Shown one piece after another: positions 27,306 through 35,699 of a stretch of 44,390 nucleotides of DNA. How positions within the stretch are numbered: the first letter of the stretch is position 1; every line of letters begins with the position of its first letter. Below the pieces are notes generated by a model that searched no databases, had not been told where the DNA came from, and saw only the letters and a program-made list of their open reading frames with translations. Origin of the DNA: Bacteroidales bacterium (GTDB lineage Bacteria; Bacteroidota; Bacteroidia; Bacteroidales; UBA3824). The DNA lies in the NCBI GenBank assembly GCA_024413595.1, contig JAKSUC010000024.1, positions 1-44,390 of the forward strand. Reading direction: 5' to 3'. The position numbers and the translations under genes were made by a program.

Positions 27306-28793
27306 TTATTTTGAAATTAGTAGTTTTTTTGTGTATATTTTTTCGTTACTTTTTATCTTAACAACGTAAATACCATCTTTATAATTGTATGTGGATATTT
27401 CATATTCGTTTTGATTTGGTTTTATTATATTTAAAATTTTACCATCTAAAGTTATAATGTAAATTTCGTCTATTTTATTTGTGTTTTGAATTTCTATTTT
27501 CTTGTCGTATGAATTTATAGTAATATTTTCTTTTGGTAAATTATTGTTTTTTACAATAGGATTTATTCCTATTCCTTCTGGATGTGAAAAGTTTAGTTCT
27601 ATTAATTTGTTTTTTTCAGTTTTAACTATTTGACTTATAGTTTCATAATTTTCGTTATAGGAACAAATTTCATAAATTTCATCAGGTAATAATTGTCTAA
27701 AATAGTATCCTTCTTTGTTTGTAAATACAGTAGAATATGTTTTATCATATTTATTGACAATAATTTCTGATTTTATAGGATTGCCTTGTAAATCAGTGAT
27801 TTGTCCTGTTATTCCTTGTAAAGTTTCACCTATTAAATTAATAAGAGAATTTTTATTTTTTTGCCAATATTCTTCTAATTTTTCTACGTCTAAAACATAT
27901 TGTTTTGATAATTCAATTGTTATTTCTCTACATCTTAAATTAAAGTTCATGTAATCTTGTCGACCTCCAAAAATTTTATACCAATCGCTACCAAAAATGT
28001 AACCTGTTGATGTTAAAGTTGTTTTCATATAATTAGGATCAACATTTCTGGCTGTATCAACATAATTTTTGCATATGTATTCAAACCATTGTTTGTCGGG
28101 AAGCGATTTTTCTTTTTCGTAAAAACTATCCCAAGGATAATTTACAACTTCTTCGCCTCCGTGCAAATTTGCTGAAATACTAAAATAATGTTGATTTACA
28201 AAATCTATCATTGATTTTACTTCTGGTTCTAAATCTTCGACATCACTACTTCCATCAATGTAAGGAAAACTTCTGTTTAAATCTATATTATTTGCATTGC
28301 ATCTTGTTGAATTTTGAACGTTTTGATTTCCGCCATGATAAGTGCCATCTGGATTTGCTAATGGGTTTATATAAATTTGTATATTATTTACTAAATTTGT
28401 TGTATAACTATCTGAATTATAATTTGTTAATAAATAATCAATTAATCTCAACATTAAATTATATCCACACAATTCGTCGCCATGAATTGATGAACTATAA
28501 AAAAATTCAGGTTCGTTATATTCTTCAGTTTCAACGTTATCAGAAATTTTAACAGCTAAAATTTTTCGACCTTCAACCGATTTTCCAATTTCTATTAATT
28601 TACAAATATCAGGATTTTGTGTTGCAAAATTTTGCATCATTTCTAAATATAAATCGTAGCTTGGATATAAATTATAGTCTTTGATTTCTTCTAATGAGGT
28701 GGCTACATATTTATCTATATTATTTTGAGCTTGAATATTTTTTGCAGAAAATAATATTATAATTAAAATTAATAATAAGTGATTATTATTCAT
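27306..28793 (-). CDS. M14 zinc carboxypeptidase with type IX secretion C-terminal domain
   Basis: A 495-residue secreted peptidase with a signal peptide at 1-22. M14 domain (about 30-335): zinc ligands in SSIHGDELCGYN (His and Glu), the NPLANPDGTYHGG loop, NLHGGEE (third ligand His), and catalytic Glu in CREITIELSKQY. A carboxypeptidase regulatory-like beta domain follows (about 337-405, GITGQITDLQGNPI), then a type-A sorting domain (about 420-495, ending YKDGIYVVKIKS...KKLLISK) that sends the protein through the type IX secretion system to the surface. It is first of a four-gene minus-strand run. Confidence 0.92.
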   Translation of the reverse strand: MNNNHLLLILIIILFSAKNIQAQNNIDKYVATSLEEIKDYNLYPSYDLYLEMMQNFATQNPDICKLIEIGKSVEGRKILAVKISDNVETEEYNEPEFFYSSSIHGDELCGYNLMLRLIDYLLTNYNSDSYTTNLVNNIQIYINPLANPDGTYHGGNQNVQNSTRCNANNIDLNRSFPYIDGSSDVEDLEPEVKSMIDFVNQHYFSISANLHGGEEVVNYPWDSFYEKEKSLPDKQWFEYICKNYVDTARNVDPNYMKTTLTSTGYIFGSDWYKIFGGRQDYMNFNLRCREITIELSKQYVLDVEKLEEYWQKNKNSLINLIGETLQGITGQITDLQGNPIKSEIIVNKYDKTYSTVFTNKEGYYFRQLLPDEIYEICSYNENYETISQIVKTEKNKLIELNFSHPEGIGINPIVKNNNLPKENITINSYDKKIEIQNTNKIDEIYIITLDGKILNIIKPNQNEYEISTYNYKDGIYVVKIKSNEKIYTKKLLISK

Positions 28794-28811
28794 ATTTGTT
28801 TGTTTTTACAG

Positions 28812-28819
28812 CAAATATA
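28812..28819 (-). promoter_or_regulatory. putative -7 box for M14 operon (TATATTTG on minus strand)
   Basis: Reads TATATTTG on the minus strand, matching TAnnTTTG, 19 nt before the M14 start codon. No TTG is seen at the expected -33 site. Confidence 0.35.
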
Positions 28820-28836
28820 TCTTTTTTTTTAAATCA

Positions 28837-28868
28837 TTGGTCTAAAATATTAATAATTTTTATTTTTG
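28837..28868 (+). promoter_or_regulatory. Bacteroidetes-type promoter of the 28906 lipoprotein gene
   Basis: TTG at 28837-28839, a 21-bp spacer and TATTTTTG at 28861-28868 fit the -33/-7 pattern closely. The predicted transcript starts near 28875, which supports the start codon at 28906 over an in-frame ATG at 28876. Confidence 0.6.
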
Positions 28869-28905
28869 CCAAATTTTGAATGTTCTAAATTATGTTAAAA
28901 ACTAT

Positions 28906-29586
28906 ATGAAAAAGGTATTATTTATATTAATTATATTTTGTTTAGTTTCATGTAAAGTAGCTGATTTAAAGGGATTATATAGTACTCCAAATTGTGGATT
29001 TTATTCTATAGATTGTTTTAAATATTATTTTGAAAATCAATATTTTACATATTGGTATTCGCATAATGTTTTAGGTGAAATACAATTAAATGGAAAATTT
29101 ATTCAAGTTGAAGATTCAATATTTTTGTATCCAAATAAATATGTATTTCAAGCTGAGTCTGGTATACATTATTCTGATTCTCAAAATGATAGTATCCATA
29201 TTTCTATTGCTTTAATTCCAGATTATTTGGGTTCAAAACCTGATACAATTCGTATGCCTTGGCTTATAAAAATTAATAATGAGGAATATTTTAGTGAAAC
29301 AGATCCTTTAGGCTTTTTTACAATTGATAATGATAGTGTTTATAGTATTGAAATTAAAGATTACGCGTCAAAATATAATTTGGATGAACAATATTCTGTT
29401 GATACTATTTTAAACATTTCAAAATCTCAAAGTGACATAAATATTTATTTAGCTACAGGTGAAATAGCGCCTATGGTGATTCCTCCTGTAACTAAGTTTG
29501 TTATGCGAAAAAATAAATTAATTGCTTGTGATAGTGTTGAGTCGGTTTTTAAACCTTCTTCTAATATTTTTTATAAAAGTGAATAA
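28906..29586 (+). CDS. lipoprotein of unknown function
   Basis: A 226-residue lipoprotein from the ATG at 28906: MKKVLFILIIFCLVSC has a full signal peptide and lipobox (LVSC). An in-frame ATG 30 nt upstream would place extra residues before the signal peptide and lies at the predicted transcript start. The mature part is beta-strand-rich, with acidic and aromatic residues and a CGFYSIDCFKYYF segment near 34-46. No recognised domain. A monocistronic gene between the M14 operon (divergent) and another M14-like gene (convergent). Confidence 0.7.
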   Translation: MKKVLFILIIFCLVSCKVADLKGLYSTPNCGFYSIDCFKYYFENQYFTYWYSHNVLGEIQLNGKFIQVEDSIFLYPNKYVFQAESGIHYSDSQNDSIHISIALIPDYLGSKPDTIRMPWLIKINNEEYFSETDPLGFFTIDNDSVYSIEIKDYASKYNLDEQYSVDTILNISKSQSDINIYLATGEIAPMVIPPVTKFVMRKNKLIACDSVESVFKPSSNIFYKSE

Positions 29587-29590
29587 AAAA

Positions 29591-30748
29591 TTATAGTAAA
29601 GATTTCATCATAAATTTTCCAATGTTTTTCCAATCTTCAGTGTTCCATACTTTTTCATAAAAGTTTAGATTCCAATCACATTCAATTGTTGTTGAAAAAT
29701 ATTTAGGTTTAAAGTATAGTGCATTGTATAAGTCAGAAGATTTGCTATCGTAATATTCATCAGTATCAATAATAATTTTGGGTCTAAATCCCGTATATTT
29801 ATGAAATTTGTGCCAGTAATCCATCATATTTTCAGTGTATGGATTTTTGCTATATATGTCAAAGTATGAAAAAAAGTAGCTTGATTTTCCTCCTGGATAT
29901 GTGCTATGTATGTCAAAAAATGCGTAATAAGTTGATTTTTTAGTAGTTGATTTTATTAGATTTTCAATCCATTGTATGGTTTTGTTTAGAGGTTTGTCCC
30001 AATCACGATTTAAATCACGAGGTTTTGACATTCTTCCTGTTTGTCCATTATAAACATTGTCTACGTCAACAATTGGAATTATTCTAAAAATGTATTTTTG
30101 AAGAATTTTATCATTTTGGGCTTCGTTGCTTATTAAATAATTGATCATTCCTTCAATTGTATAATTAGAAATAGATTCAAATGCGTGTTGTCGTCCAATT
30201 ATCCATATTGTATTTTTCTTTTTGGTTTTTATTGTAAAGTCTGTTATTGTTAAATATGGAACTGAAAGTTTTTGTTTTGATTGAAAACTATTATCAATTT
30301 GAACTAATTTATTGTTTTTTAAAGTTTTAATATAGTTTGTTAGCTTTTTATAATTATATGGATATCCTAAAGAAATAAAAATTGAGTCTTGAGGTTTTTG
30401 AATGCAAACTTTAGCAATATTGTTATGTTTGCACATTTTAATATTTTGAAAATCAATATTATTGAATGAAATTGTAGGATAATTAGGTATAATTATTTCT
30501 TTATCAAATTTTGTAAGAATAGTTAAAGCTGTGTCATTTCTATAACCTGTAGCTCCGAAATAAAACCATACATTTTCTGTGTTAGTATTATCTTTAAATG
30601 GATAATATTCAATAGTATTTGTTTTTGAATTATATTTAGATTTTAAAGTGTCGATATTTGCACTGTCAAAATCAATTAAAAATTTAAATTGAGCAAAAAC
30701 ATTTAAATTTAAAGTTGTAACTATAATTATAAGTAATATTTTTTTCAA
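29591..30748 (-). CDS. M14-family zinc carboxypeptidase, cytosolic-carboxypeptidase-like, exported
   Basis: A 385-residue protein with a signal peptide at 1-19. A beta-rich N-terminal domain (to ~150, with WFYFGATGYRNDT) precedes an M14 domain, the order seen in the CCP-like subfamily. Zinc ligands are in IIGRQHAFES (His and Glu) and FFDIHSTYPGG (His). RMSKPRDLNRDWDKPLN carries the substrate-binding Arg and Asn-Arg pair, and TIECDWNL has the likely catalytic Glu. It differs from the other M14 gene nearby, lacks a type IX sorting domain, and is probably periplasmic. Substrate unknown. Confidence 0.82.
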   Translation of the reverse strand: MKKILLIIIVTTLNLNVFAQFKFLIDFDSANIDTLKSKYNSKTNTIEYYPFKDNTNTENVWFYFGATGYRNDTALTILTKFDKEIIIPNYPTISFNNIDFQNIKMCKHNNIAKVCIQKPQDSIFISLGYPYNYKKLTNYIKTLKNNKLVQIDNSFQSKQKLSVPYLTITDFTIKTKKKNTIWIIGRQHAFESISNYTIEGMINYLISNEAQNDKILQKYIFRIIPIVDVDNVYNGQTGRMSKPRDLNRDWDKPLNKTIQWIENLIKSTTKKSTYYAFFDIHSTYPGGKSSYFFSYFDIYSKNPYTENMMDYWHKFHKYTGFRPKIIIDTDEYYDSKSSDLYNALYFKPKYFSTTIECDWNLNFYEKVWNTEDWKNIGKFMMKSLL

Positions 30749-30769
30749 GGTTTTTTATTGTTAATAACG

Positions 30770-30777
30770 CAAAATTA
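30770..30777 (-). promoter_or_regulatory. putative -7 box for M14-like gene (TAATTTTG on minus strand)
   Basis: Matches TAnnTTTG, 21 nt before the start codon at 30748. No clear -33 element. Confidence 0.35.
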
Positions 30778-30797
30778 TTTACATTTATTAGTAATAA

Positions 30798-30830
30798 TAA
30801 AAAAAATCCTGACTTTTAAGTCAGGATTTT
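30798..30830 (-). terminator. terminator of the pta-ackA operon
   Basis: A 13-bp perfect stem (30803-30815 with 30818-30830) is followed on the minus strand by a T run, 20 nt beyond the ackA stop. Confidence 0.85.
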
Positions 30831-30850
30831 AAACATTATATTGTATTTTA

Positions 30851-32053
30851 TTATTTAGATACTAATTCTAAAGTGTCTTGAGCAATAACTAATTCTTCGT
30901 TTGTAGGAACAACAAGAACAGTAACTTTGCTACCAGGTTTAGAAATAATCATTTCTTTGTCGCGAAGACCAGTGTTGATTGTATCGTCAAATTCAATACC
31001 TAAACTTTCTAAGTGCATAGCAACACCACGACGAGTAGTATCACCTTTTTCGCCGATACCACCAGTAAATACTAAAACATCACAACCATTCATCGCAGCC
31101 ATGTAAGCACCTACATATTTTTTAATTCTGTAGTCATACATTTTTAAAGAAAGAGCAGCGCGTTTGTGACCTCTGTTAAAAGCTTCTTCTTCAACATCTC
31201 TCATGTCAGAAGAAACACCGCTAACACCAAGAACACCACATTTTTTATTAATAAAAGTGTCCATATCTTCAGGTTTTAAAGCTCCATTGTTCATTAAATA
31301 TGGAAAAACAGCAGGATCAATGTCTCCACATCTAGTACCCATCATAACGCCTTCACAAGGAGTTAATCCCATAGATGTATCAATTACTTTACCATATTCG
31401 ATTGCTGCAACAGAAGCACCGTTGCCAATGTGACAAGTAATCATTTTGGTTTTAGTGATGTCTAAACCTAAAATTTCACAAGCACGTTTTGATACGTATC
31501 TGTGGCTTGAGCCGTGAAATCCATAGCGACGGATATGATATTTTTGATACAATTCGTAAGGAATTGCATACATATATGCGTAGTCTGGAATTGTTTGGTG
31601 AAATGCTGTGTCGAAAACAGCTACTTGTGGTAATGTTGGAAGTAATGCTTTAATAGCACGAATACCTTTTAAATTAGCCATTTGATGAAGAGGACCAAGT
31701 GGAGCAATTTCTTCAATTTTTGCTATAACTTCGTCGTTGATAACAACAGATTCTTTAAAAAATTCACCACCATGAAGAACTCTATGACCAGCAGCATCAA
31801 TTTCTGATAATGAACTAATAACACCTAAATTAGCATCAGTTAAAGTGTTAAGAACTAATTCAATAGCATCTTTATGATCGTTCATTAATTTGGTGATTTT
31901 TGTTTTTTCACCTTCACCTTTTTGATGTTTTAAAAATGAGTCGGGTAAACCAATTTTTTCTACTCCGCCTTTTGCAAGAACTTCTTTTTTTGACATGTCA
32001 AATAATTGATATTTCAAAGAAGAAGAACCACAATTTATAACTAAAATTTTCAT
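30851..32053 (-). CDS. ackA: acetate kinase
   Basis: A 400-residue cytoplasmic enzyme of the normal family length. It interconverts acetyl phosphate + ADP and acetate + ATP. ASKHA-fold motifs: ILVINCGSSSLKYQLF at the N-terminus (phosphate-1 loop), AGHRVLHGGEFF, VAVFDTAFHQTIP, MITCHIGNGASVAAI (phosphate-2), MMGTRCGDIDP, and VFTGGIGEKGD (adenosine site). It follows pta by 29 bp on the same strand and ends at a strong terminator. The pair gives ATP by substrate-level phosphorylation during fermentation. Confidence 0.98.
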   Translation of the reverse strand: MKILVINCGSSSLKYQLFDMSKKEVLAKGGVEKIGLPDSFLKHQKGEGEKTKITKLMNDHKDAIELVLNTLTDANLGVISSLSEIDAAGHRVLHGGEFFKESVVINDEVIAKIEEIAPLGPLHQMANLKGIRAIKALLPTLPQVAVFDTAFHQTIPDYAYMYAIPYELYQKYHIRRYGFHGSSHRYVSKRACEILGLDITKTKMITCHIGNGASVAAIEYGKVIDTSMGLTPCEGVMMGTRCGDIDPAVFPYLMNNGALKPEDMDTFINKKCGVLGVSGVSSDMRDVEEEAFNRGHKRAALSLKMYDYRIKKYVGAYMAAMNGCDVLVFTGGIGEKGDTTRRGVAMHLESLGIEFDDTINTGLRDKEMIISKPGSKVTVLVVPTNEELVIAQDTLELVSK

Positions 32054-32082
32054 TTTATATTGATATTCTGAAATTTACTATA

Positions 32083-33084
32083 TTATTTTGCAGCAGCTTG
32101 AAGAGCTGTAATAGCTACCATATTAACAATGTCTTCAACATAACAACCTCTTGATAAATCGTTAACAGGAGCTGCCATACCTTGAAGAATAGGACCAACA
32201 GCATCAGCACCTGCAAGACGTTGAACTAATTTGTAACCAATATTTCCAGCTTCAAGACATGGGAAAACTAAAACGTTTGCTTTACCAGCAACTTTGCTTC
32301 CAGGAGCTTTTAAATCAGCCACTTTTTGAACCATTGCTGCATCTGCTTGTAATTCACCATCAATATCAAGTTCTGGAGCTGCTGCTTGTGCTAATTTTGT
32401 TGCTTCAACAACTTTGTCAACAGATTCGTGTTGTGCACTACCTTTTGTTGAGAAACTTAACATTGCAACTTTAGGATCAATGCCAGTTAATTGACGAGCA
32501 GTTTTTGCAGAAATAACAGCAATATCAGCAAGTTGTTGAGCTGTAGGGTCAATTGTAACAGCGCAGTCAGCAAACAAAAATACGCCATCTTGACCGTAAT
32601 TTTTATCTTTTACAACCACAACAAATGCACCTGAAACAGTACTTACGCCTGGAGCTGTTTTAATATATTGTAATGCAGGACGAATAGTATCTGCAGTTGA
32701 GCAAATTGCACCAGCTACCATACCATCAGCATCACCTGCTTTTATCATTAATGTTCCTAAATAATATGGACTTTCTAATTGTTTAAGAGCTTTTTCTATA
32801 GTCATGCCTTTAGCTTTTCGCATTTCAGCCATGATATCAGCATATTGCGCTTTTTTCTCAAAAGTTTTTGGATTGGCAATTGTTGCTTTGTTTATGTTAC
32901 TTAGTCCGTATTCTTTAGCTTTTTGAGCTATTGTGTCAGGATTTCCGATTAAAATTAATTGAGCAATTCCTTCAGAAAGAATGGTTTCTGCTGCTTTTAA
33001 TGTGCGTTCTTCTTCGCCTTCTGGCAAAACAATGCGTTTGCCCGCTTTTTTAGCGTTTTCTCTTATTTGTTCCAGTAATGTCAT
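32083..33084 (-). CDS. pta: phosphate acetyltransferase
   Basis: A 333-residue enzyme, the short Pta form without the N-terminal regulatory domain of E. coli Pta. It converts acetyl-CoA + phosphate to acetyl phosphate + CoA. Typical segments: KRIVLPEGEEERTLKAAE, the DGMVAGAICSTADTIRPALQ block, LSFSTKGSAQHESVDKV and LVFPCLEAGNIGYKLVQR. It is the first gene of the pta-ackA operon. Confidence 0.97.
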   Translation of the reverse strand: MTLLEQIRENAKKAGKRIVLPEGEEERTLKAAETILSEGIAQLILIGNPDTIAQKAKEYGLSNINKATIANPKTFEKKAQYADIMAEMRKAKGMTIEKALKQLESPYYLGTLMIKAGDADGMVAGAICSTADTIRPALQYIKTAPGVSTVSGAFVVVVKDKNYGQDGVFLFADCAVTIDPTAQQLADIAVISAKTARQLTGIDPKVAMLSFSTKGSAQHESVDKVVEATKLAQAAAPELDIDGELQADAAMVQKVADLKAPGSKVAGKANVLVFPCLEAGNIGYKLVQRLAGADAVGPILQGMAAPVNDLSRGCYVEDIVNMVAITALQAAAK

Positions 33085-33127
33085 GGATGTAAGAATTTTA
33101 TGTGTTTTTTTGTTTTTTAATAATTCG

Positions 33128-33135
33128 CAAAGTTA
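33128..33135 (-). promoter_or_regulatory. putative -7 box for pta-ackA (TAACTTTG on minus strand)
   Basis: Matches TAnnTTTG, 43 nt upstream of the pta start codon, giving a leader of about 35 nt. No clear TTG upstream. Confidence 0.4.
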
Positions 33136-33204
33136 ATAATTTTACTTGTTTTTATTTATGTTTTTTTTTAAGTATTTATTAAAAATTGTGTTTTTTATAA
33201 AAAA

Positions 33205-33222
33205 AAGAGGCTGTCCCAAAAG
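33205..33222. repeat. left terminal inverted repeat of the IS
   Basis: AAGAGGCTGTCCCAAAAG matches the reverse complement of 34116-34133 at 17 of 18 positions. In the right-hand IS copy the conserved part starts at GAGGCTG, so the first two A are probably flanking sequence. Confidence 0.8.
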
Positions 33223-34131
33223 CGAGACGGCCTCTTATTATTTTATGCGGTATTTTCAACTTGCCAACGACGTTCCATTCTATCAAATTTGACAACTTTA
33301 GTTTTCTTTAGTTTTCCTCTGATTAAATAGCGACACAAAAATGCAATAAAACGCATCCTCCTTAGGAAGTCATCCCATTTGAAGCCTTTTAGCCTGCTGA
33401 GTTTCAGCAGATTGAAGGCTATGGCGAATATGCCGAAGTCCATATGGCACAGTTTTTCCCCTACATGGCGGAACCTTTTGTATACCATGTTGAATTTCAT
33501 CTGTCCGAACACTGCCTCGGGCTCTATAGGGCGTCTGCTCCTGTGCCTGTACCCTTCCTCTGACATGAGCAGTTCCCGGGCCTCGCGTCTGAGGAGGTCC
33601 AGCCTGTGGTTGACGGCTATCATCCTGTTGCCTTTGGCCGTGTGGCATTTGCACCGCAGTGGACAGCCCTGACAGTTGGCGGCCTTGTAATGGTCTATGT
33701 ATGATTTGAAGCCGTGTTCGTTGGTCTTTGTCGAACTACCTGCATGCCTCATGTGCTGGCCGCCTGCGAGCCAGATGTAGAGCACGTTCTCTCTGAGTTG
33801 CCTTGCTATTTTCCTGCATGAGTACACATTGTTCATGTATGCGAAGAAGATAACCTTGAGAAGCATGCGCGGATGGTAGGACGAGGTGCCGTCGCCCTTG
33901 TAGGTGTCGAGCAGTTCATGTATGTCGAGCTGTTTTATGACGTAGTCAACGAGGCGGGCAGGCGAATCCTGTGGCACCATGCTTTCTATGGATGGCGGGA
34001 AGAGGAGTATCTCTCCCTGGTTGTATTCTTTATATACTTGTCTTGCCATATTATCTTTCTATTTTTCAGTAAGATAATAATTTTTTTTGATATAAAAAAG
34101 GCTGTCGCAAAAAAACTTTTTGGACAGCCTC
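33207..34131 (-). mobile_element. IS1182-type insertion sequence, internally deleted copy
   Basis: A 925-bp element with short terminal inverted repeats: GAGGCTGTCCCAAAAG from 33207 and the reverse complement of 34131-34116, GAGGCTGTCCAAAAAG (one mismatch). Each end can form its own hairpin (33207-33234 and 34099-34130). The flanks are A-rich, so a target duplication cannot be defined. The interior is clearly richer in G+C than the AT-rich core. Full IS1182 elements are about 1.6-1.8 kb, so roughly half is missing. A second copy in the same orientation begins at 44186. Confidence 0.88.
33243..34049 (-). pseudogene. IS1182-family transposase with in-frame internal deletion
   Basis: A 268-residue frame. 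The N-terminal part (about 1-97) is the DUF772-type domain: QDSPARLVDYVIKQL, then YHPRMLLKVIFFAYMNNVYS and YIWLAGGQ. At residue ~97 the sequence jumps to HMRHAGSSTKTNEHG, which belongs to the C-terminal third of such transposases; it continues through CQGCPLRCKCHTAKGNRM and RRPIEPEAVFGQMKFNM. Full-length family members are around 480-560 residues, so 200 or more residues of the catalytic core are absent while the frame is kept. A transposase without its core should be inactive, though the end sequences could still be moved in trans. Confidence 0.85.
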
Positions 34132-34133
34132 TT
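34116..34133. repeat. right terminal inverted repeat of the IS
   Basis: The reverse complement reads AAGAGGCTGTCCAAAAAG and pairs with 33205-33222. Confidence 0.8.
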
Positions 34134-34155
34134 AAAAATTTGAGGAAAAGCACTC

Positions 34156-34428
34156 TTACGACTTTTCGTCATTGTTAGGAACGTTCGCCAGCAGATTTTT
34201 GATTAACTCTATTTGTTCTGTCAACGCCCTTATCCTATCATTGTCAGCTTTAATTAACTCATTTTCTTGCTTCTTGATTTCAGTCTTTTCTGACAGTCTT
34301 TCTTTATTTATTAGAAGAAAGAAACAAGATGCAGGAATAATATAAGTGCCGACCATATCCCATACAGAATCAAAAATCGTTTTTATTAGATCAAGGTTTT
34401 GTATTATCGATTCAAGGGTTTCCCTCAT
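34156..34428 (-). CDS. small membrane protein with coiled coil
   Basis: A 90-residue protein with one hydrophobic segment (about 29-40, YIIPASCFFLLI) followed by a charged helix with coiled-coil character (LSEKTEIKKQENELIKADN, then RIRALTEQIELIKNLL). No recognised family; the pattern resembles small phage- or island-encoded membrane proteins. It points toward the left IS and its stop lies 25 bp from the IS end. Function unknown. Confidence 0.55.
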   Translation of the reverse strand: MRETLESIIQNLDLIKTIFDSVWDMVGTYIIPASCFFLLINKERLSEKTEIKKQENELIKADNDRIRALTEQIELIKNLLANVPNNDEKS

Positions 34429-34801
34429 TGCTCTTTAACGAGGCTTTAGGAAAACCGCATTAAGTAGATGTTTTTTTCCCATTTACCTAAAACGGGTTAA
34501 ATAAATAGCTCCACTTCTCAATTTGTGGCTCAAAAACTATGCGTGTTGAGAAGTAAAACTGAAAATGCCACACACGATGTTGAGAAGATATTATCTTTTT
34601 GGGACTATTTCAAATTATTCTCTATTTTTTGAAGGGAAATTTTATATTATATCTCTCCCAATTTTATTATCATTTATTATGACATATTGGCGTAAATATG
34701 GCGCTTTATTGTCAATTTTGATGCTAAGATTAGCATATTCCCATTTTGGTATTTAGTTTGTTGTTGTGTTTGTATATTAAGTTTAATTAATTTGTTGTAA
34801 T
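34429..34801. other. 373-bp gap with repeated TTGAGAAG element
   Basis: This gap separates the divergent genes at 34428 and 34802. It holds ACTTCTCAA at 34513-34521, its perfect reverse complement at 34546-34554, and a further direct copy TTGAGAAG at 34580-34587. Such spacing suits a regulator-binding region. A 63-codon plus-strand frame (34565-34756) rich in hydrophobic residues overlaps the repeats; I do not consider it a supported gene. Confidence 0.4.
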
Positions 34802-35116
34802 ATGAAAAATAATGGTATTTTTGTAATAGTAGCCACTAATGGTAAGAAAGCCATTGAATATATACCTTCCAAGTTGGAGGTAAATCAGCGATTGATTAAG
34901 GATATCAATGTCGCTCTTGATAAAACCTGTACTCATTTTGCTATTGAATATCATAAAGCTAATGATATGTCGGATATTGTTAAAGATGAACAAATTATAC
35001 TAAATTATATCAACAGTATTTTTGATAAGGTTGTTAATGCGAAGGCCAATGAGTTTGTGGATTATTTTAATCAACGATACTTGGAGGCTATGAATGAGGA
35101 AGGGGTCTGCGACTAA
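34802..35116 (+). CDS. small protein of unknown function
   Basis: A 104-residue soluble protein, mostly helical by composition (KLEVNQRLIKDINVALDK, then DEQIILNYINSIFDKVVN). No known domain or catalytic motif. A strong terminator lies 95 nt past its stop, supporting an expressed, separate gene. It sits between the left IS and the structured repeats upstream of the dynamin genes, so it may be part of the same island module or unrelated cargo. Confidence 0.6.
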   Translation: MKNNGIFVIVATNGKKAIEYIPSKLEVNQRLIKDINVALDKTCTHFAIEYHKANDMSDIVKDEQIILNYINSIFDKVVNAKANEFVDYFNQRYLEAMNEEGVCD

Positions 35117-35210
35117 GAATTCAACTAATAAATTCGATTATGATAATCAGAAACGATTCAACAAGATCGATGTTTTTTAGTTTAGAATAATTTTTTGTTT
35201 AACTTTAATT

Positions 35211-35253
35211 TCAATGCCAGTTGACGCGGAAGTGTTGGCTGGCATTGATTTTT
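35211..35253 (+). terminator. terminator after the 34802 gene
   Basis: TCAATGCCAG (35211-35220) and CTGGCATTGA (35239-35248) pair perfectly. Seven further pairs, mostly wobble, extend the stem to a GGAA loop, and five T follow on the plus strand. Confidence 0.85.
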
Positions 35254-35258
35254 CTCCG

Positions 35259-35398
35259 CCGTGCCGTATTGCACGACAGCATCCGCCGTGCCGGCGATGC
35301 AATCGGCTACTCAAAGTACTGCCTTATAAATAGTGCGTTGCACGGAGTGCAGTACTGATAGTAGTCGATGACATACGCTGTGCGGGTGCCGTCGTTGA
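35259..35398. repeat. structured repeat type 1, copy 1
   Basis: A long imperfect hairpin: 35274-35286 pairs with 35382-35394 (13 positions, one mismatch, one wobble), 35302-35311 with 35360-35369 (10 pairs), and 35315-35322 with 35349-35356 (8 pairs). GCACGGAGTGC (35340-35350) may form a small hairpin at the apex. About 60 nt downstream is a strong plus-strand terminator, suggesting a plus-strand RNA. The minus strand also reads as a short peptide-like frame (DGTRTAYVIDYYQYCTP), so decayed coding sequence is an alternative. Confidence 0.6.
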
Positions 35399-35455
35399 TG
35401 ATGAGATCGGATGCCTGCGGTGATGATTGCCGTGAAAAAAAATGAATTTTTTTGT

Positions 35456-35490
35456 GAACCTCTGCCGTAATGTGGCAGAGGTTCTTTTTT
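35456..35490 (+). terminator. strong terminator between type 1 repeats
   Basis: GAACCTCTGCC pairs perfectly with GGCAGAGGTTC (11 bp, 7-nt loop), followed by six T on the plus strand. No protein gene ends here, so it most likely ends a non-coding transcript covering copy 1. Confidence 0.85.
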
Positions 35491-35530
35491 ATTTTGTGGT
35501 GTTGATTAGATTTGTGTGCCGACAACATTC

Positions 35531-35686
35531 GCGGTACGTATTGTGCTGACAGCATCCACCGTACCGGCGTATGCAATCGGTTATTATATGTACAGTCTTC
35601 CAGGCAGTGGGTTGCCGTTGGAATGTTGCACGGAGTGCAGTACTAATAGTAGCCGATGGCATACGCTGTGCGGATACCGTCGGTTG
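35531..35686. repeat. structured repeat type 1, copy 2
   Basis: Homologous to 35259-35398, sharing long blocks such as GTTGCACGGAGTGCAGTACT. The middle stem is kept: 35576-35587 pairs with 35646-35657, where one G-T pair of copy 1 became G-C and two C-G pairs became T-G. The basal stem has three mismatches. The apical loop sequence differs between copies. The minus-strand frame seen in copy 1 has a stop here, so coding is not maintained. Confidence 0.6.
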
Positions 35687-35699
35687 AAAAGTAATTTTT

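Noticed and set aside
33379..33672. Open frames on both strands inside the left IS
   Set aside because: They are other-frame readings of the G+C-rich transposase gene and show no independent gene features.
34565..34756. 63-codon hydrophobic plus-strand frame
   Set aside because: It overlaps the TTGAGAAG repeat region and has no family, ribosome site or conserved pattern to support it.
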